DNA of 64,000 bases from Circinella minor (lineage: Eukaryota > Mucoromycota > Mucoromycetes > Mucorales > Lichtheimiaceae): NCBI GenBank assembly GCA_016758965.1, contig JAEPRB010000058.1:120978-184977 (forward strand), read 5' to 3'. The position numbers were made by a program, and so were the translations under genes. Of this stretch, positions 28,297 through 38,911 are shown in pieces. A model generated the notes under the pieces. It saw nothing but the letters and a program-made list of their open reading frames with translations, had not been told where the DNA came from and did no database searches. Within the stretch, counting starts at the first letter, position 1. Each line of letters starts with the position of its first letter.

Positions 28297-28689
28297 ATGG
28301 CTGGACACTACGTTATTGCTGGAAAGGCCGTCTCTAACCACATTGTAAGTTTTTTATTATCAAAACTAACCTTTCTTTTTTTTGGTGTTTATTCTACCAA
28401 CAACACTATTTATTTTTGGGAGAGAGAAGAAAGATAGCGAGGGAAAAAAAAGACATGAAGGTTTAATTTATATAATATAATTAATGAAAACTTGTTTTCT
28501 TTACTGTTATTATTGAAATAGATCGCCATGGGTTTCCTTGGTGTTTATGCTGCCGCTGGTGCTTACTTTGCTTTGAAGCCCTCTGCTCCTCAGCCTGCTA
28601 CTCCCCCAATCAAGGCCAGCTCTGCTGATGAAGAAGCATTCATCAAGGAATTCTTGAAGTCTGCCGAAGCTAATGATAACAAGCAATAA
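28297..28689 (+). CDS. ATP19: Mitochondrial F1Fo-ATP synthase subunit k
   Basis: A 71-aa protein from two exons (28297-28344 and 28522-28689), with GTAAGT and AAATAG splice sites. It matches the yeast subunit k pattern: a short N-terminus ending in GKAVSNH, one hydrophobic helix starting IAMGFLGVYAAAG, and an acidic C-terminal helix with ADEEAFIKEFLKS. Subunit k is a dimer-associated accessory subunit of the membrane Fo sector in the inner membrane. The small size, single helix and C-terminal DEExFI motif support the call. Confidence 0.85.
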
Positions 28690-29198
28690 GGGATAGAATT
28701 TTTTTCCGTTTATTATTTTCCAAAAAAAAAAAACAACACCACCTTGTTCTTTTGTCTTTTTTATGTATACAACTTACAACCAAATCAACCAACTAAAAAA
28801 TTTATAAACCATAAATTTCTTTTTTGAATTATGTAACTAAAACGTATCTTAAACTTTTTTTTTCTTCAATTCATTATTTTGTTTAAATTGATATTCTTAG
28901 TTTGAGAAAAGATTTTGGCATCAAAAAAAAACAGCTCCAAAATTATAATATAGAAATTGGTTTTTTATATGTTTAAAAAAATGTTGTATTCAACAAGTTT
29001 TAAAAGATTTACTGGGTAACAAGGAAGGGTTTGGACAATGGAAAGATAAAAAAAAAAAAGTGACAAAGAGGGAGAGCAAGTATGGTTGAGGATGTGGATG
29101 TTTGTTAGTAAAAAAGGGTTTCAAAAAGGATGTTTAAACTAGTGAGGATAAATGTAAAGGAAAATACAACTCTCTTTTATTATTTAGCTATATATAAT
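28690..29198. other. Spacer between convergent genes
   Basis: 3' flanks of subunit k and the barwin-like gene. A and T runs only. Confidence 0.5.
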
Positions 29199-29971
29199 TT
29201 ATTTAGGCTTGACAGGATAAAGCTTGGACTTAGGACATTCCTTGAGTGGCTTCCAACTAATGTCGAGAACACCAATATCAAGATCACCACCAGGAGCAAC
29301 TTCCTTGAAAGCAGCGGGGGTAAGATCAATAGCTTTGCCTATTAAAATTTATTATTTAGGGTAACACAAAAAATAGAGAGAGCGATAGAAAGAAGGGGTT
29401 AGATTGAGAGAATATTATATAAATTATATGTTTTTACTATACTTACCAACTTTACAACCAGCACACTTATCAACAATCTTAACAACAACACTAAGCTTCT
29501 TGTCTTTATTGTTAGTAATCTTCATACACTTGTAGCAGTTTTCAAAACCATCCATAGCCTAAATTTTATTTTAATATTTTAATGAGATAATGTTGATCGA
29601 ATTAAGGACTCTTTGTTTCTTTTATTATTATTATCATTTACCATAGCACCAATTAAATCGTGGTTAGTGGCATGGTAAGAGCTCAAACCGTTTCTATCGT
29701 AACAAGCAGCATTGTTCAAATCTTCACCAGTGTACCTAGAATGATAAATGATAATAAAAATACATTAGTATATAACCTATTTTTTCAATATATCGCTATT
29801 GGTTACTAACCAGGTACCACGACCTCCACGCTTGGAAAGACTCAAAGTAGAATCGCCGAATGATCTAATTTGAGCAACACCACGACGTTCAATTTCTTCA
29901 GCACGAACGACAGTTGCAACGCAGAATACAAAGATTAAAAGAAAAAGCTTGGACAAAAATTGTTGTTTCAT
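29199..29971 (-). CDS. Secreted barwin/expansin-like (double-psi beta-barrel) protein
   Basis: Four exons (29971-29811, 29735-29642, 29558-29447, 29338-29199) sum to 168 aa. It begins with a clear signal peptide: a basic N-terminus, hydrophobic FLLIFVFCVATVV, then a small-residue site before AEEIERR. The mature part contains GTWYTG at the start of the barrel, an ACYD motif, six cysteines including CYKC and KCAGC, and the DLTPAAF...G.LDI.W pattern of the RlpA-like/barwin fold. Such small fungal proteins bind or loosen cell-wall polysaccharide, or act as cerato-platanin/expansin-like surface proteins. No expansin carbohydrate-binding domain is present. A dibasic KR before GGRGTW could be a maturation site. 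Confidence 0.86.
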
Positions 29972-32027
29972 CTTGTCCTTTTTGATTTAAAATACAAAAG
30001 AAAATAAGGAATGGAAAGGGGTTTAGAGGTTTTGTTAACGAGTGAGTATTGAGGGAAAAAAAAGAAAGAGAAAGAGAAAGAAAGAAAATTAAAATAAAAG
30101 AATAAGAATTAAAAAGATCTCTATGCTAAAAAGAACTCGTAATTAAAAAAAAAAATAGAAAAACAAGTTCAAGTGGAGTTGGGTTTTTTTTTTCCCAGTC
30201 TAAAAAAAATGAAGTTCCTATGAATGAACGTGGCAAATGACAGATTTTAGTTTCTTTATTCTTTTTATGGATACCTATTATCCATTTCACTTCTTTATTT
30301 ATTAATAAAAAAAAAACCTCATGGTTTACATTTTTTTATTTTATTTTGTTTTTGTGTTCAACAAAAAAAAAATTGATCACAGACGTCAATTGCTCAAAAA
30401 AAGGATCGACAAAATAAAATAATTTTGATGTACTGGCCAGAATAAAAACATCCTTTTACGGTGATAATATTTTTAAGATCCGAGTCGTATAAAATGTGTG
30501 TGTGTGTGGGAGAGAGAAAGTATATATACTTTTGAAGGAGTGGAGTTGTACTTAATCGAGTTATTTTACCTTTCCTAGTTTGGATAAAAAAGATATTAAT
30601 TGCATCAGAAAAAAAAAAGTTTGTATCATCTTTTTTTGTGTTCATATAATTAAGATGTACTTTCAGTTAAAAGTATATAATATATTTATCTTATTATCTT
30701 AGTATTTAAGAATAATAAATTATTTAAAAAAAAGTATTAAAAGCATAACAACAACTATCAAAAAAAAAATAGAATCATAACCTCATTCATATAAATAATT
30801 TATATCAGCTAATAACAAAGGAAGAAAGGATTCCAGACCGCATTTATTGTATAATTTTTCTAAGAAGAGAAGAAAGAAAGTCCTATATAAAGCTTTTAAA
30901 GGTCTCTTTCTCTTTTTTTATCTCTCTCTCTCTCACTCACTTATTCTTTAGGTACACACCACAATGTGATTATTATTATTATTATATTTATAGAGTGATG
31001 ACTTTTTCTTTTAATTATCATCATGTTCTTTTCTTAATCATCTCCTCGCTCTCCCCTCCTTTTTTTGTTCTTTTTGTTTCTATTATAAGAAAATGTTTTT
31101 GGTTATCAAATTGAAAATAATAATAATAAAGAGGTTATTAATTATTTATAAAATTATTGCTGATCAAAAAAGACTTAGATGAACTTCTCTTTTTTTTCTT
31201 TTACAAACAAAAATAAATTGCGCCATCTTTATTTTTTTCGGCATTAAAAGAGAATCTTTTCTTACACTAAGCTTGTAATGGAAATTCCCTCGCTTTTACC
31301 TACGATAGATGGAATACCTGGTACACAATTTAAGTATTGAGTAAGGTTAATCATATTCTGAGTTCTGGAACATGTGTTTACTTTGCATATGTTTTAGTAT
31401 AATATATGATTACTTTCATTTTTTATAATATGCTTTAGCAACATAGATACACAAATACATTTAAGGTCCGTCATAATATTGATAACATCAACAGTTAATA
31501 ATAATAATATTATTATTATTAGTATTTATAAGAAGCAGTATCAATAACAATAATATAAAAGAAATATAAATATATAAATATATATTCAATCGTTGTCTTT
31601 TTTTTTTGATCGCTTATAATTGGATTGACTTTTTTTTATGGCGGTGAAAGAATTATATTTAACAATGAGACCATAACTAATAAGGTAAACCGTGTTAAAG
31701 AAAATCGACGAATTATATTTTGGTTTTTAAGTTACATGCATTCTTATTTTTCTTTTAGAAACAAAAAAAAAGTTTCTTGTTAAAAAATATCTAAAATAGC
31801 CATACGGATGAGATTAAGCATGTATGGTATAGTATAAAGTAATAATAATAACTCTGTTTTTTTACTGGATAAAATATAAATGAAAGTTACTGGCATATAG
31901 ATATGCTAAGACATATTCATCAACAAGGGATAGTTAAGCTAAATTAACCCAGGTCATATCTTGAATTATTTGTATTAGTATGAGTTACACATCACTTTTT
32001 TTTAGGCTGCTAAAGAAAAACAGTACA
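29972..32027. other. 2 kb AT-rich spacer
   Basis: Promoter side of the barwin-like gene, then AT-rich sequence with microsatellites, including CT at about 30924-30936 and an AAT run near 31498-31525. No domain-bearing frame or RNA gene seen. Confidence 0.5.
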
Positions 32028-32344
32028 TAATTACTACCACAAGTACATATCTAAATCATTTTTTTTGTATCCTATCATAGCCAAAAGAAAAACAACAATG
32101 AAGCATATATATTTATTAAAATATAGCGAAAGAAAAACAGATTCATTACTATTGCTGTAATTGGTAGTTGCATGCTCTTACACCCTTGCGTTTGTGATAA
32201 ACTACAAAATAATAAGTTTATCCTCGTTCACCCATACTTCATCTTTTTCTTTTTTTTTTTTTACAATGTTCAAAGCAGGTTTTGGGGAAAGGAATTGATT
32301 GAAACACTGCATTATAATAAAAGGACCAAGAACTCTGAATATGT
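32028..32344 (+). repeat. Left copy of a long inverted repeat (about 317 bp)
   Basis: Nearly identical to the reverse complement of 36357-36678, with one clear substitution and poly-T length differences. It carries a short frame encoding VQSRFWGKELIETLHYN that is also present in the other copy. Confidence 0.85.
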
Positions 32345-32795
32345 GGTATTTGTAAAACTGGGAGTTGCAAAAGCGGGGCTCTACTGCACAGATCCTTTTG
32401 TTTGTGATATGTTTGACAGCTAAAAGGGTATTATTATTTCACACCCTTTATCTCTCTCTCTCTCTCTCTCTCTCGGGATGTTCAATCTGGGAGAGAACAT
32501 GTATAGCAGAAAAAAGGATATGATGCGCCAATATCAAAGCATACACGCCACTGAATATAAAAAAAAAAGGTAGTACACGGGTACTAGACAAGATTTATTT
32601 GACATAATGAGTGTATATATAAACGGAATAGTAGTGGTATACTCAAAAGCACAACGGTACCAAAACATTTTATATTTTGCTACTGGCTCTTGACTGGTGT
32701 ACCATTTTTGTAATATACATGTTGATAAAAAAAAGAATAAAAAAAGAATTGGTATTGATAATGCAGGTTTGATATATACACAGATAAAATTAAAA

Positions 32796-34966
32796 TCATT
32801 GCTGTTTTTGTTTTTTTACTGAATGTTGGTCGCTTTCACTATTAGTTGTTGATGTCGATGAGGATGGTGATGATTGAGTTGTAGTAATACATGGTGGTGG
32901 TACTGGTATTAAGGCCCGTTTCTTCCCTTTTTTCCCTAATGATATAACCTTATTATCTCCTTTAATGGCTGCTACAGTATCTAACAAATAGAGGCGTGTG
33001 CGATATACAAGTTCCAGGATTGGGATAAGCGACGGAAAGCAAACATCAGGATGGAGGGGAAATCCTGCTCTCTCCGATTGCGTGACGCGGCAAACTGATC
33101 CTTTGGGACAGTCCAGCACGATGACCGACATGTGTAAACCTAAAACCACCAACAATTGTCATGGATTAATAAGTAAAATAGGACAATTGAATGGATATTA
33201 TATTTAACGCTTTATTTTGTGCATAACACGTACCTGAAATTATGAATGCTGCTGTTTTGATAGAGTGAAGAGTTGATGGGCGTTCACGTGCAATATATGT
33301 CAAAAAGTCTTAACATTTTCGGTGCTTTGATACCACGTTCATGAAGCTCCTTGCTACTGTTTTCTCCATCATCCTTTAATGCAACTTCACTAATTCCAAG
33401 TTCATAATTTAGATAACTGCACTTCATATCAGGTTGGCCACCAACACAATGACGAGCAGTGGCTCCATGTGCAGGTAGAGTACGGTTATGATTATGTCTT
33501 GCTGATGACGCCTGTGACTTTCTTTTACCACTATAAAAAATAAATAAATAAATAAGCTCCTAAATAATCATACCCATCATACTCATCATAACCCATATTC
33601 AAATATATGCAAACACGTACGATCTAGCCCGTATTTCTGTTAAGTCAAAACATTTGAACACAAGTGGCCAAACCCGATACTCTACGTCGTCCTCAATATA
33701 GTCGTTGTCAAAGAAATTCATGTTGTATAGATCCACAACCTCTTCAATGCTTTTTCTAATCCAATACAAATCAGGTTCGTCTGATGGATTAAATGTTTTG
33801 TTGGCGATGGTAGCGTTTAAGTCACGAAGAGTTTTCTATAATTTAAATATATATCATATCAATAACCATCTATAAAAGCACACATAACGATAACCCCCAT
33901 TATACCTTGCCAAGAAACGAGTATAAGTATTCATGAACAAGTTTTGGAAGTTCTTGGTCGAAATCAATTGAATTAAAATCGCCAATCTCGTTCAATTCTT
34001 GCTCTGTGAATACTTCAGCATACAATGGATCATCAGGGTTTAGAATCAAAGAATGAGATGGGCTAAGGAGCGGTTTTTGTTCAAAAGTATCAAAGAGGTC
34101 AGTTGGGTAAAAATTTGAAGCTCTAAAACAAAAGGTCGACAGCAAACAGTCACATTATCCACATTTATTCAGTGAGACACTTACTGTTCATACTTTAATC
34201 CTAATGAATAATCCATCATGACCTGTTCGACAATCCGGCCATTCTTCAACTTCCACACTTCTCCAGATTCAATCACCTTCTCGTAATTGTTTTTTACTTC
34301 ATCGAGAGCTTCTTTAGACATTAGAATTGAAGTTTTTTTGCTGGTGGTAATGCGACTAGTGACATTGGCAGTGGGTGGGTCTGGTGACGATGACGATGAG
34401 GTTGAGATTGGCTTTTCAGATTTTTTTCGCTGTGTGTTAATAACTCTCCAATCGATCTCCTACCAAATCCAAAATAAGTAATACATAAGCACAACAGTAA
34501 AAAAAATACATGTAGAAGTACAAACCTCTTCAAAAACACCTTCAACTTCTGCATCTTCAACAGCTTTTTTGAAAATTATTGTCCAGAATTCCGCAGGATT
34601 TTGTCGAATATCAGTCAGTTCCAAAATACGAACCAGCTCTTGTGAAACAAATTGTTTGAGTGATGGGCTGCTGTTGTTTTCTTTGCAGCCTGAAACATAT
34701 TCATCTGCAACTATAATGCACAAGAATCATTCAGTAGATAAATCATTTATAGAGTTTAAGCTTTACTCACGTCTTTTGCAATTTGTTTTCCTATTGCTTA
34801 TAGCTGTGGATGAGGATTTCGTTGCCATGGTAATGGTTTTTTTAATTACCAAGTTTTTCACTATGTCGGTTGCGATGAGAAGGAAGCTATGCGTATTTTG
34901 TAAACCGGAGAATGAATGATTGTGACTGCTGTGTTCTTCCATCGAATGCCTCTCGTAACATACCAT
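32796..34966 (-). CDS. Multi-exon protein of an unknown fungal family
   Basis: Several frames on the minus strand join into one gene of roughly 450-500 aa. Exons lie near 34966-34772, 34712-34535, 34457 to about 34184, 34122-33905, 33838-33620, a segment around 33530-33300, and a last exon of about 33140-32796. Recognisable blocks are an acidic EFWTIIFKKAVEDAEVEGVF helix, EDDVEYRVWPLVFKCFDL, GGQPDMKCSYLNYELGISEV and a C-terminal VIVLDCPKGSVCRVTQSE. From memory of Mucoromycota proteins this resembles a large uncharacterised family. The PD...E..(I)SEV pattern could be a PD-(D/E)XK nuclease-like core, but the lysine is not where expected, so that is speculation. The gene lies inside the long inverted repeat. 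The model between 33530 and 33150 is the least certain part. Confidence 0.5.
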
Positions 34967-34986
34967 GTTTCTTTTTCTTTTCGTTA

Positions 34987-35362
34987 TTTTTTATTCAAGT
35001 GGTTTAATATGTGAAAGCTGGCGGTTACTAATCGTCCCCTCCCTCCTATTTTACTACGAGTGGTAATATGTGAAAGCTGGCAGTTTCTAATCGTCCCCTC
35101 CCTCCTATTACTGCGTTCTTGCTCTTCTATATCATTTTTTATTCAAGTGGTTTAATATGTGAAAGCTGGCGGTTACTAATCGTCCCCTCCCTCCTATTTT
35201 ACTACGAGTGGTAATATGTGAAAGCTGGCGGTTACTAATCGTCCCCTCCCTCCTATTACTGCGTTTTTGCTCTTCTATATCATTTTTTATTCAAGTGGTT
35301 TAATATGTGAAAGCTGGCGGTTACTAATCGTCCCCTCCCTCCTATTTTACTGCGCTCTTGAT
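34987..35362. repeat. Higher-order tandem repeat, 148-bp unit
   Basis: A core beginning TAATATGTGAAAGCTGGC and ending in a CGTCCCCTCCCTCCTATT block recurs at 35005, 35064, 35153, 35212 and 35301. Spacing alternates 59 and 89 bp, so the unit is 148 bp, repeated about 2.5 times. It abuts the 5' end of the minus-strand unknown-family gene. Confidence 0.92.
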
Positions 35363-36356
35363 TCTCTATATTATATTATTTTGTTCATAACGTATATACA
35401 ATACAGTCGGTTGAAGCAGGGTTTCCATCTCTCAATACTTTATGTGTTTTTAATTGTAACTATGTTTTTACGGGAATGTCTTTGTAATCCAACGATAACA
35501 GCAGCTTCAGTATATTTTGTAATTATCATGTTTGCTATTAATTATTTTTTTTGCTCTATTTTTCATAGCGATGTATGACCTGGGAACAATTAATTCAAAA
35601 ACCAAAATTGTTTTGAAATAAAACTATACATATGTAAAGTTCGAAAAAGAAGGTACCCATGGAAAAGGGAAAAAGTACAACACATGGTTAAAATACTAGG
35701 TGGGACTAATGCAACACCATTAATAATCATATACTAACTTTGGTTTTGCTTTTTTCTCTTCCATTGATAGTAACTTACTTTTTCACGCACATGGTTATTC
35801 AAATATACATATTTTGGACTGGTTGTTTAAATGTCCATTTTATTATTATGGATTTTGATGTCCTCAAACACTGTCGAGAACCATGGATAAGAAAATATAT
35901 TTTGTTAAATAAACCATAACTTGCACTTTTTTTTACATGTTTTTATATCTGTACAATGATGGTATTTACTTGTATATCTTCAATCTTTATTTTATTTCTC
36001 GTGTATTTTGAGATGGTGCGTTCAATTTTTTTTTATGTAATCCTTAAAGGGATAGCATAAGCCTAGATGATTGGGTTTGCATTGTTCATTTTTCTATTCG
36101 ACCCAGAATAATGAGAATTGCATGGACAAGTAACAGTTAAGGAGGTATGTAGAACTATATATATTAGGTTAGTTATAAATAACGGCGCGAGGATATTTTA
36201 TTACATATAGCATGGAAAATTATCATACAAGAAAACTATTGACATCCCCAACTACTCAACTACTTGGTTCTTATTCATTTCTTCTTTCATTTTACACTAT
36301 TTTGCAGACCTGTTAGTCAATATTCTTTTACATCAATCCTCTCTCTCCATGTCAAA
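35363..36356. other. AT-rich sequence inside the inverted repeat
   Basis: No gene supported. A 103-codon frame at 35267-35578 is hydrophobic and AT-driven with no recognisable domain. Confidence 0.4.
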
Positions 36357-36678
36357 ACATATTCAGAGTTCTTGGTCCTTTTATTATAATGCAGTGTTTC
36401 AATCAATTCCTTTCCCCAAAACCTGCTTTGAACATTGTAAAAAAAAAAAAAAAAAGAAAAAGATGAAGTATGGGTGAACGAGGATAAACTTATTATTTTG
36501 TAGTTTATCACAAACGCAAGGGTGTAAGAGCATGCAACTACCAATTACAGCAATAGTAATGGATCTGTTTTTCTTTCGCTATATTTTAATAAATATATAT
36601 GCTTCATTGTTGTTTTTCTTTTGGCTATGATAGGATACAAAAAAAAATGATTTAGATATGTACTTGTGGTAGTAATTA
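36357..36678 (-). repeat. Right copy of the long inverted repeat (about 322 bp)
   Basis: Reverse-complement partner of 32028-32344. The outer ends share TAATTACTACC; flanking bases differ on the two sides and give no target-site duplication. Confidence 0.85.
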
Positions 36679-36937
36679 AATTTGATGATCCACATACGCC
36701 TATAATGTATACCTCTTGTTCAAATCAAGCTTTTATTTTCTATCACTTTAATTTATATATATAATCGTTTACTCTGAACAGTAAGTCGTCCAATAATAAA
36801 TAAAAAAAATGGTGAGATGAAGAGGAAAGTGCTCAGAGGAAATGAGTGATAATATAGGCAGCAATATTAGTGACAAAAATTATACTTGCTGTTGATTCGC
36901 TCAATATAACGATATTTCCCTGCTTATTTGGTCTTGC

Positions 36938-37614
36938 AGTCCAAAGGGGTGCGATTTTTTTCAGGTGAAATTGAAGATTCATGCTGTTCAGTCGCCGATT
37001 GATTTGAGAAGTATAAACAGTCAGTATAAGGAAAAACAGTCTGTTTTTTTATACATGTTTTTTTCTCATTTATTCCAGATATGAAAAGATACATATGATG
37101 TATAGTATATGTCTATCACCTCATATAAATCGAAACATATAAAAAAAGACTAAGTTATTGTTGAGTAGTTATCAATGGGTCTATAAATAATGGTATTTGT
37201 GATATCTTCCATGCAAAACGCATAGCGAAAATCTATACAGAAAAAATGATTAAGTGGTTATTTATGCAAATGCATATAGTGATTAAGTGATTTTTTTATA
37301 GAGAAACATATAGTGATTAATCTATACAAAAAAATGACTTAGTGAATTTTATACAAAAACATACAGTGAATTATTTATAAAAAAAATGACGAAGTGCTTT
37401 TTTATGCAAAAAATACCAAAATACCAAATCACATAAAAAAAACTTATAAAAAAAACTTATAAAAAAACCCATAAAAAAAATCACATCAAAAAAATCACAG
37501 CAAAAAAATCACATAAAACAAAATCAATGAGGTGGCAAATCACATAAAAAATATGTGGCTAGGCACATAAAAAATCTAAATTTCACCTGAAAAAACACAG
37601 CACCCAGTCCAAAG
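36938..37614. mobile_element. MULE-type non-autonomous element with 9-bp TSD
   Basis: The element body runs 36947-37605. It begins GGGTGC and ends GCACCC. The termini share an imperfect inverted repeat of about 26 bp whose inner part, TTTTTTCAGGTGAAATT, is exact. It is flanked by the direct 9-bp duplication AGTCCAAAG at 36938-36946 and 37606-37614. The interior has no coding capacity and is built of degenerate short repeats (CATATAGTGATTAA, AAAAAATCACA). A 9-bp duplication is the norm for Mutator-like elements, and a MULE transposase relic lies about 13 kb to the right. Confidence 0.8.
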
Positions 37615-37620
37615 TGAGTG

Positions 37621-37733
37621 CGAACTTTGGTCTATAGAAAACCGAAAATTGGAAGTTGCAAAACGAACTTTGGTCTGAGAACATGGCGAATTTGGTTTTT
37701 TGGAAAGCGAAAATTGGAAGTGGAGCCACTGTA
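37621..37733. repeat. Short repeats ending in a mariner-like terminus
   Basis: CGAACTTTGGTCT occurs at 37621 and 37664, and CGAAAATTGGAAGT at 37643 and 37708. The block ends with GGAGCCACTG followed by TA. Read on the minus strand this is CAGTGGCTCC after TA, like a Tc1/mariner/pogo end. No partner end was found. Confidence 0.3.
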
Positions 37734-38911
37734 TAAACTTTGTATTTTAAATGAATTTTTGTTGATTTTATTTATTTATTTACTTTGGCTGATGTTTCAG
37801 AAGAGAACTGTGTTTGTTATGTTCTTTAAATTTTCTTCTCAATTACCCGGTTTTATTCAACATGGCCTAAACGCGCTAAAAAAAAGACTTTTTAGATCTG
37901 TATCATATGTTTCAGGTACAATTTAATAATTAATCTATTAAACATGTCAATAATCCTGGTTTTCTTTCAAGAATATGATAAAGTAAATGACCAACAGTTT
38001 GTTTCTCTAAATCAAGCCAGAACAACTTTGCCCTTCCCATCTCCCCCCTCCAAAAAAAAATAATCTATACTTGAGTAGTTTACCCCTTATCAAAAGTCCG
38101 AATTAACTCAATAAGTGAAGTTCTACGTATGTGTATTTTTATAATATTGAACAGAGAATTAATCGATTAAAACTATATAAAATCATTTTAGATTTACATG
38201 ATTCTGCAACTTTGTTTATACTTATAATATTATGATAAATGAAAAAATAAAAAAAAATAAAAGAAAAAGACTTAATATAATACTAATCAATTAACCAATT
38301 CTTAACAAGTAAAGAGAAACACGAGGGATCCCTTCTTTTTTTTCTAGTATCTTTTTTATAGTTATAGTTGGGACAATATATAAAAAGAAAAGTACGATTT
38401 AATTAAAGATTCATATTATGCTTTGCTTAAAAAAAACAAGGGATGAGAAGAACAGAATTTTTTTTGACTCCTTAAAAGTCTGATAGATTTGAGATTTGAC
38501 AACTAATTTTTCTTTACTGTATTTCTCTATAAATTGCCCAGAACATTAGAATTAATAAGTACAATAGTATTGATTTTTTTCTTTAAAAAAAGTCTTTGAG
38601 CTCAATATTCTATTTAGATCATGTAGAAAGCAAGTAAAATGACGTCAATTACATCAAAATAAATAAATACTGAAAATATAAAGTTAAAAAAGTATATTCT
38701 AATAACATATTCTCGACCAATAATGATTATATCATTGAAACCTTTAAAGAAAAATAAAATATTATACGTATTTATTTATAATAGGTGGTATCGAAGACAT
38801 AGGAAATTATTATTATGAGAGAAAAGAAAAAAAAAAGATATGATACAATAATAACGCAAAAGAAAAAAAGAATAGAATTATATATAAATTATTATTACTA
38901 TTATTATTATT
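37734..38911. other. AT-rich spacer
   Basis: 3' flank of the TTC39-like gene. Only short AT-driven frames; nothing recognised. Confidence 0.5.

Noticed and set aside
34987..35362. CRISPR-like array
   Set aside because: Unit structure is 59/89 bp with repeated spacers; it is a tandem duplication, not repeat-spacer.
35267..35578. 103-aa hydrophobic plus-strand frame next to the tandem array
   Set aside because: Starts inside the repeat; Leu/Ile/Tyr/Phe-rich from AT bias; no recognisable family.
32028..36678. Inverted repeats as TIRs of one transposon
   Set aside because: No flanking duplication and no transposase between the arms; kept as repeat only.
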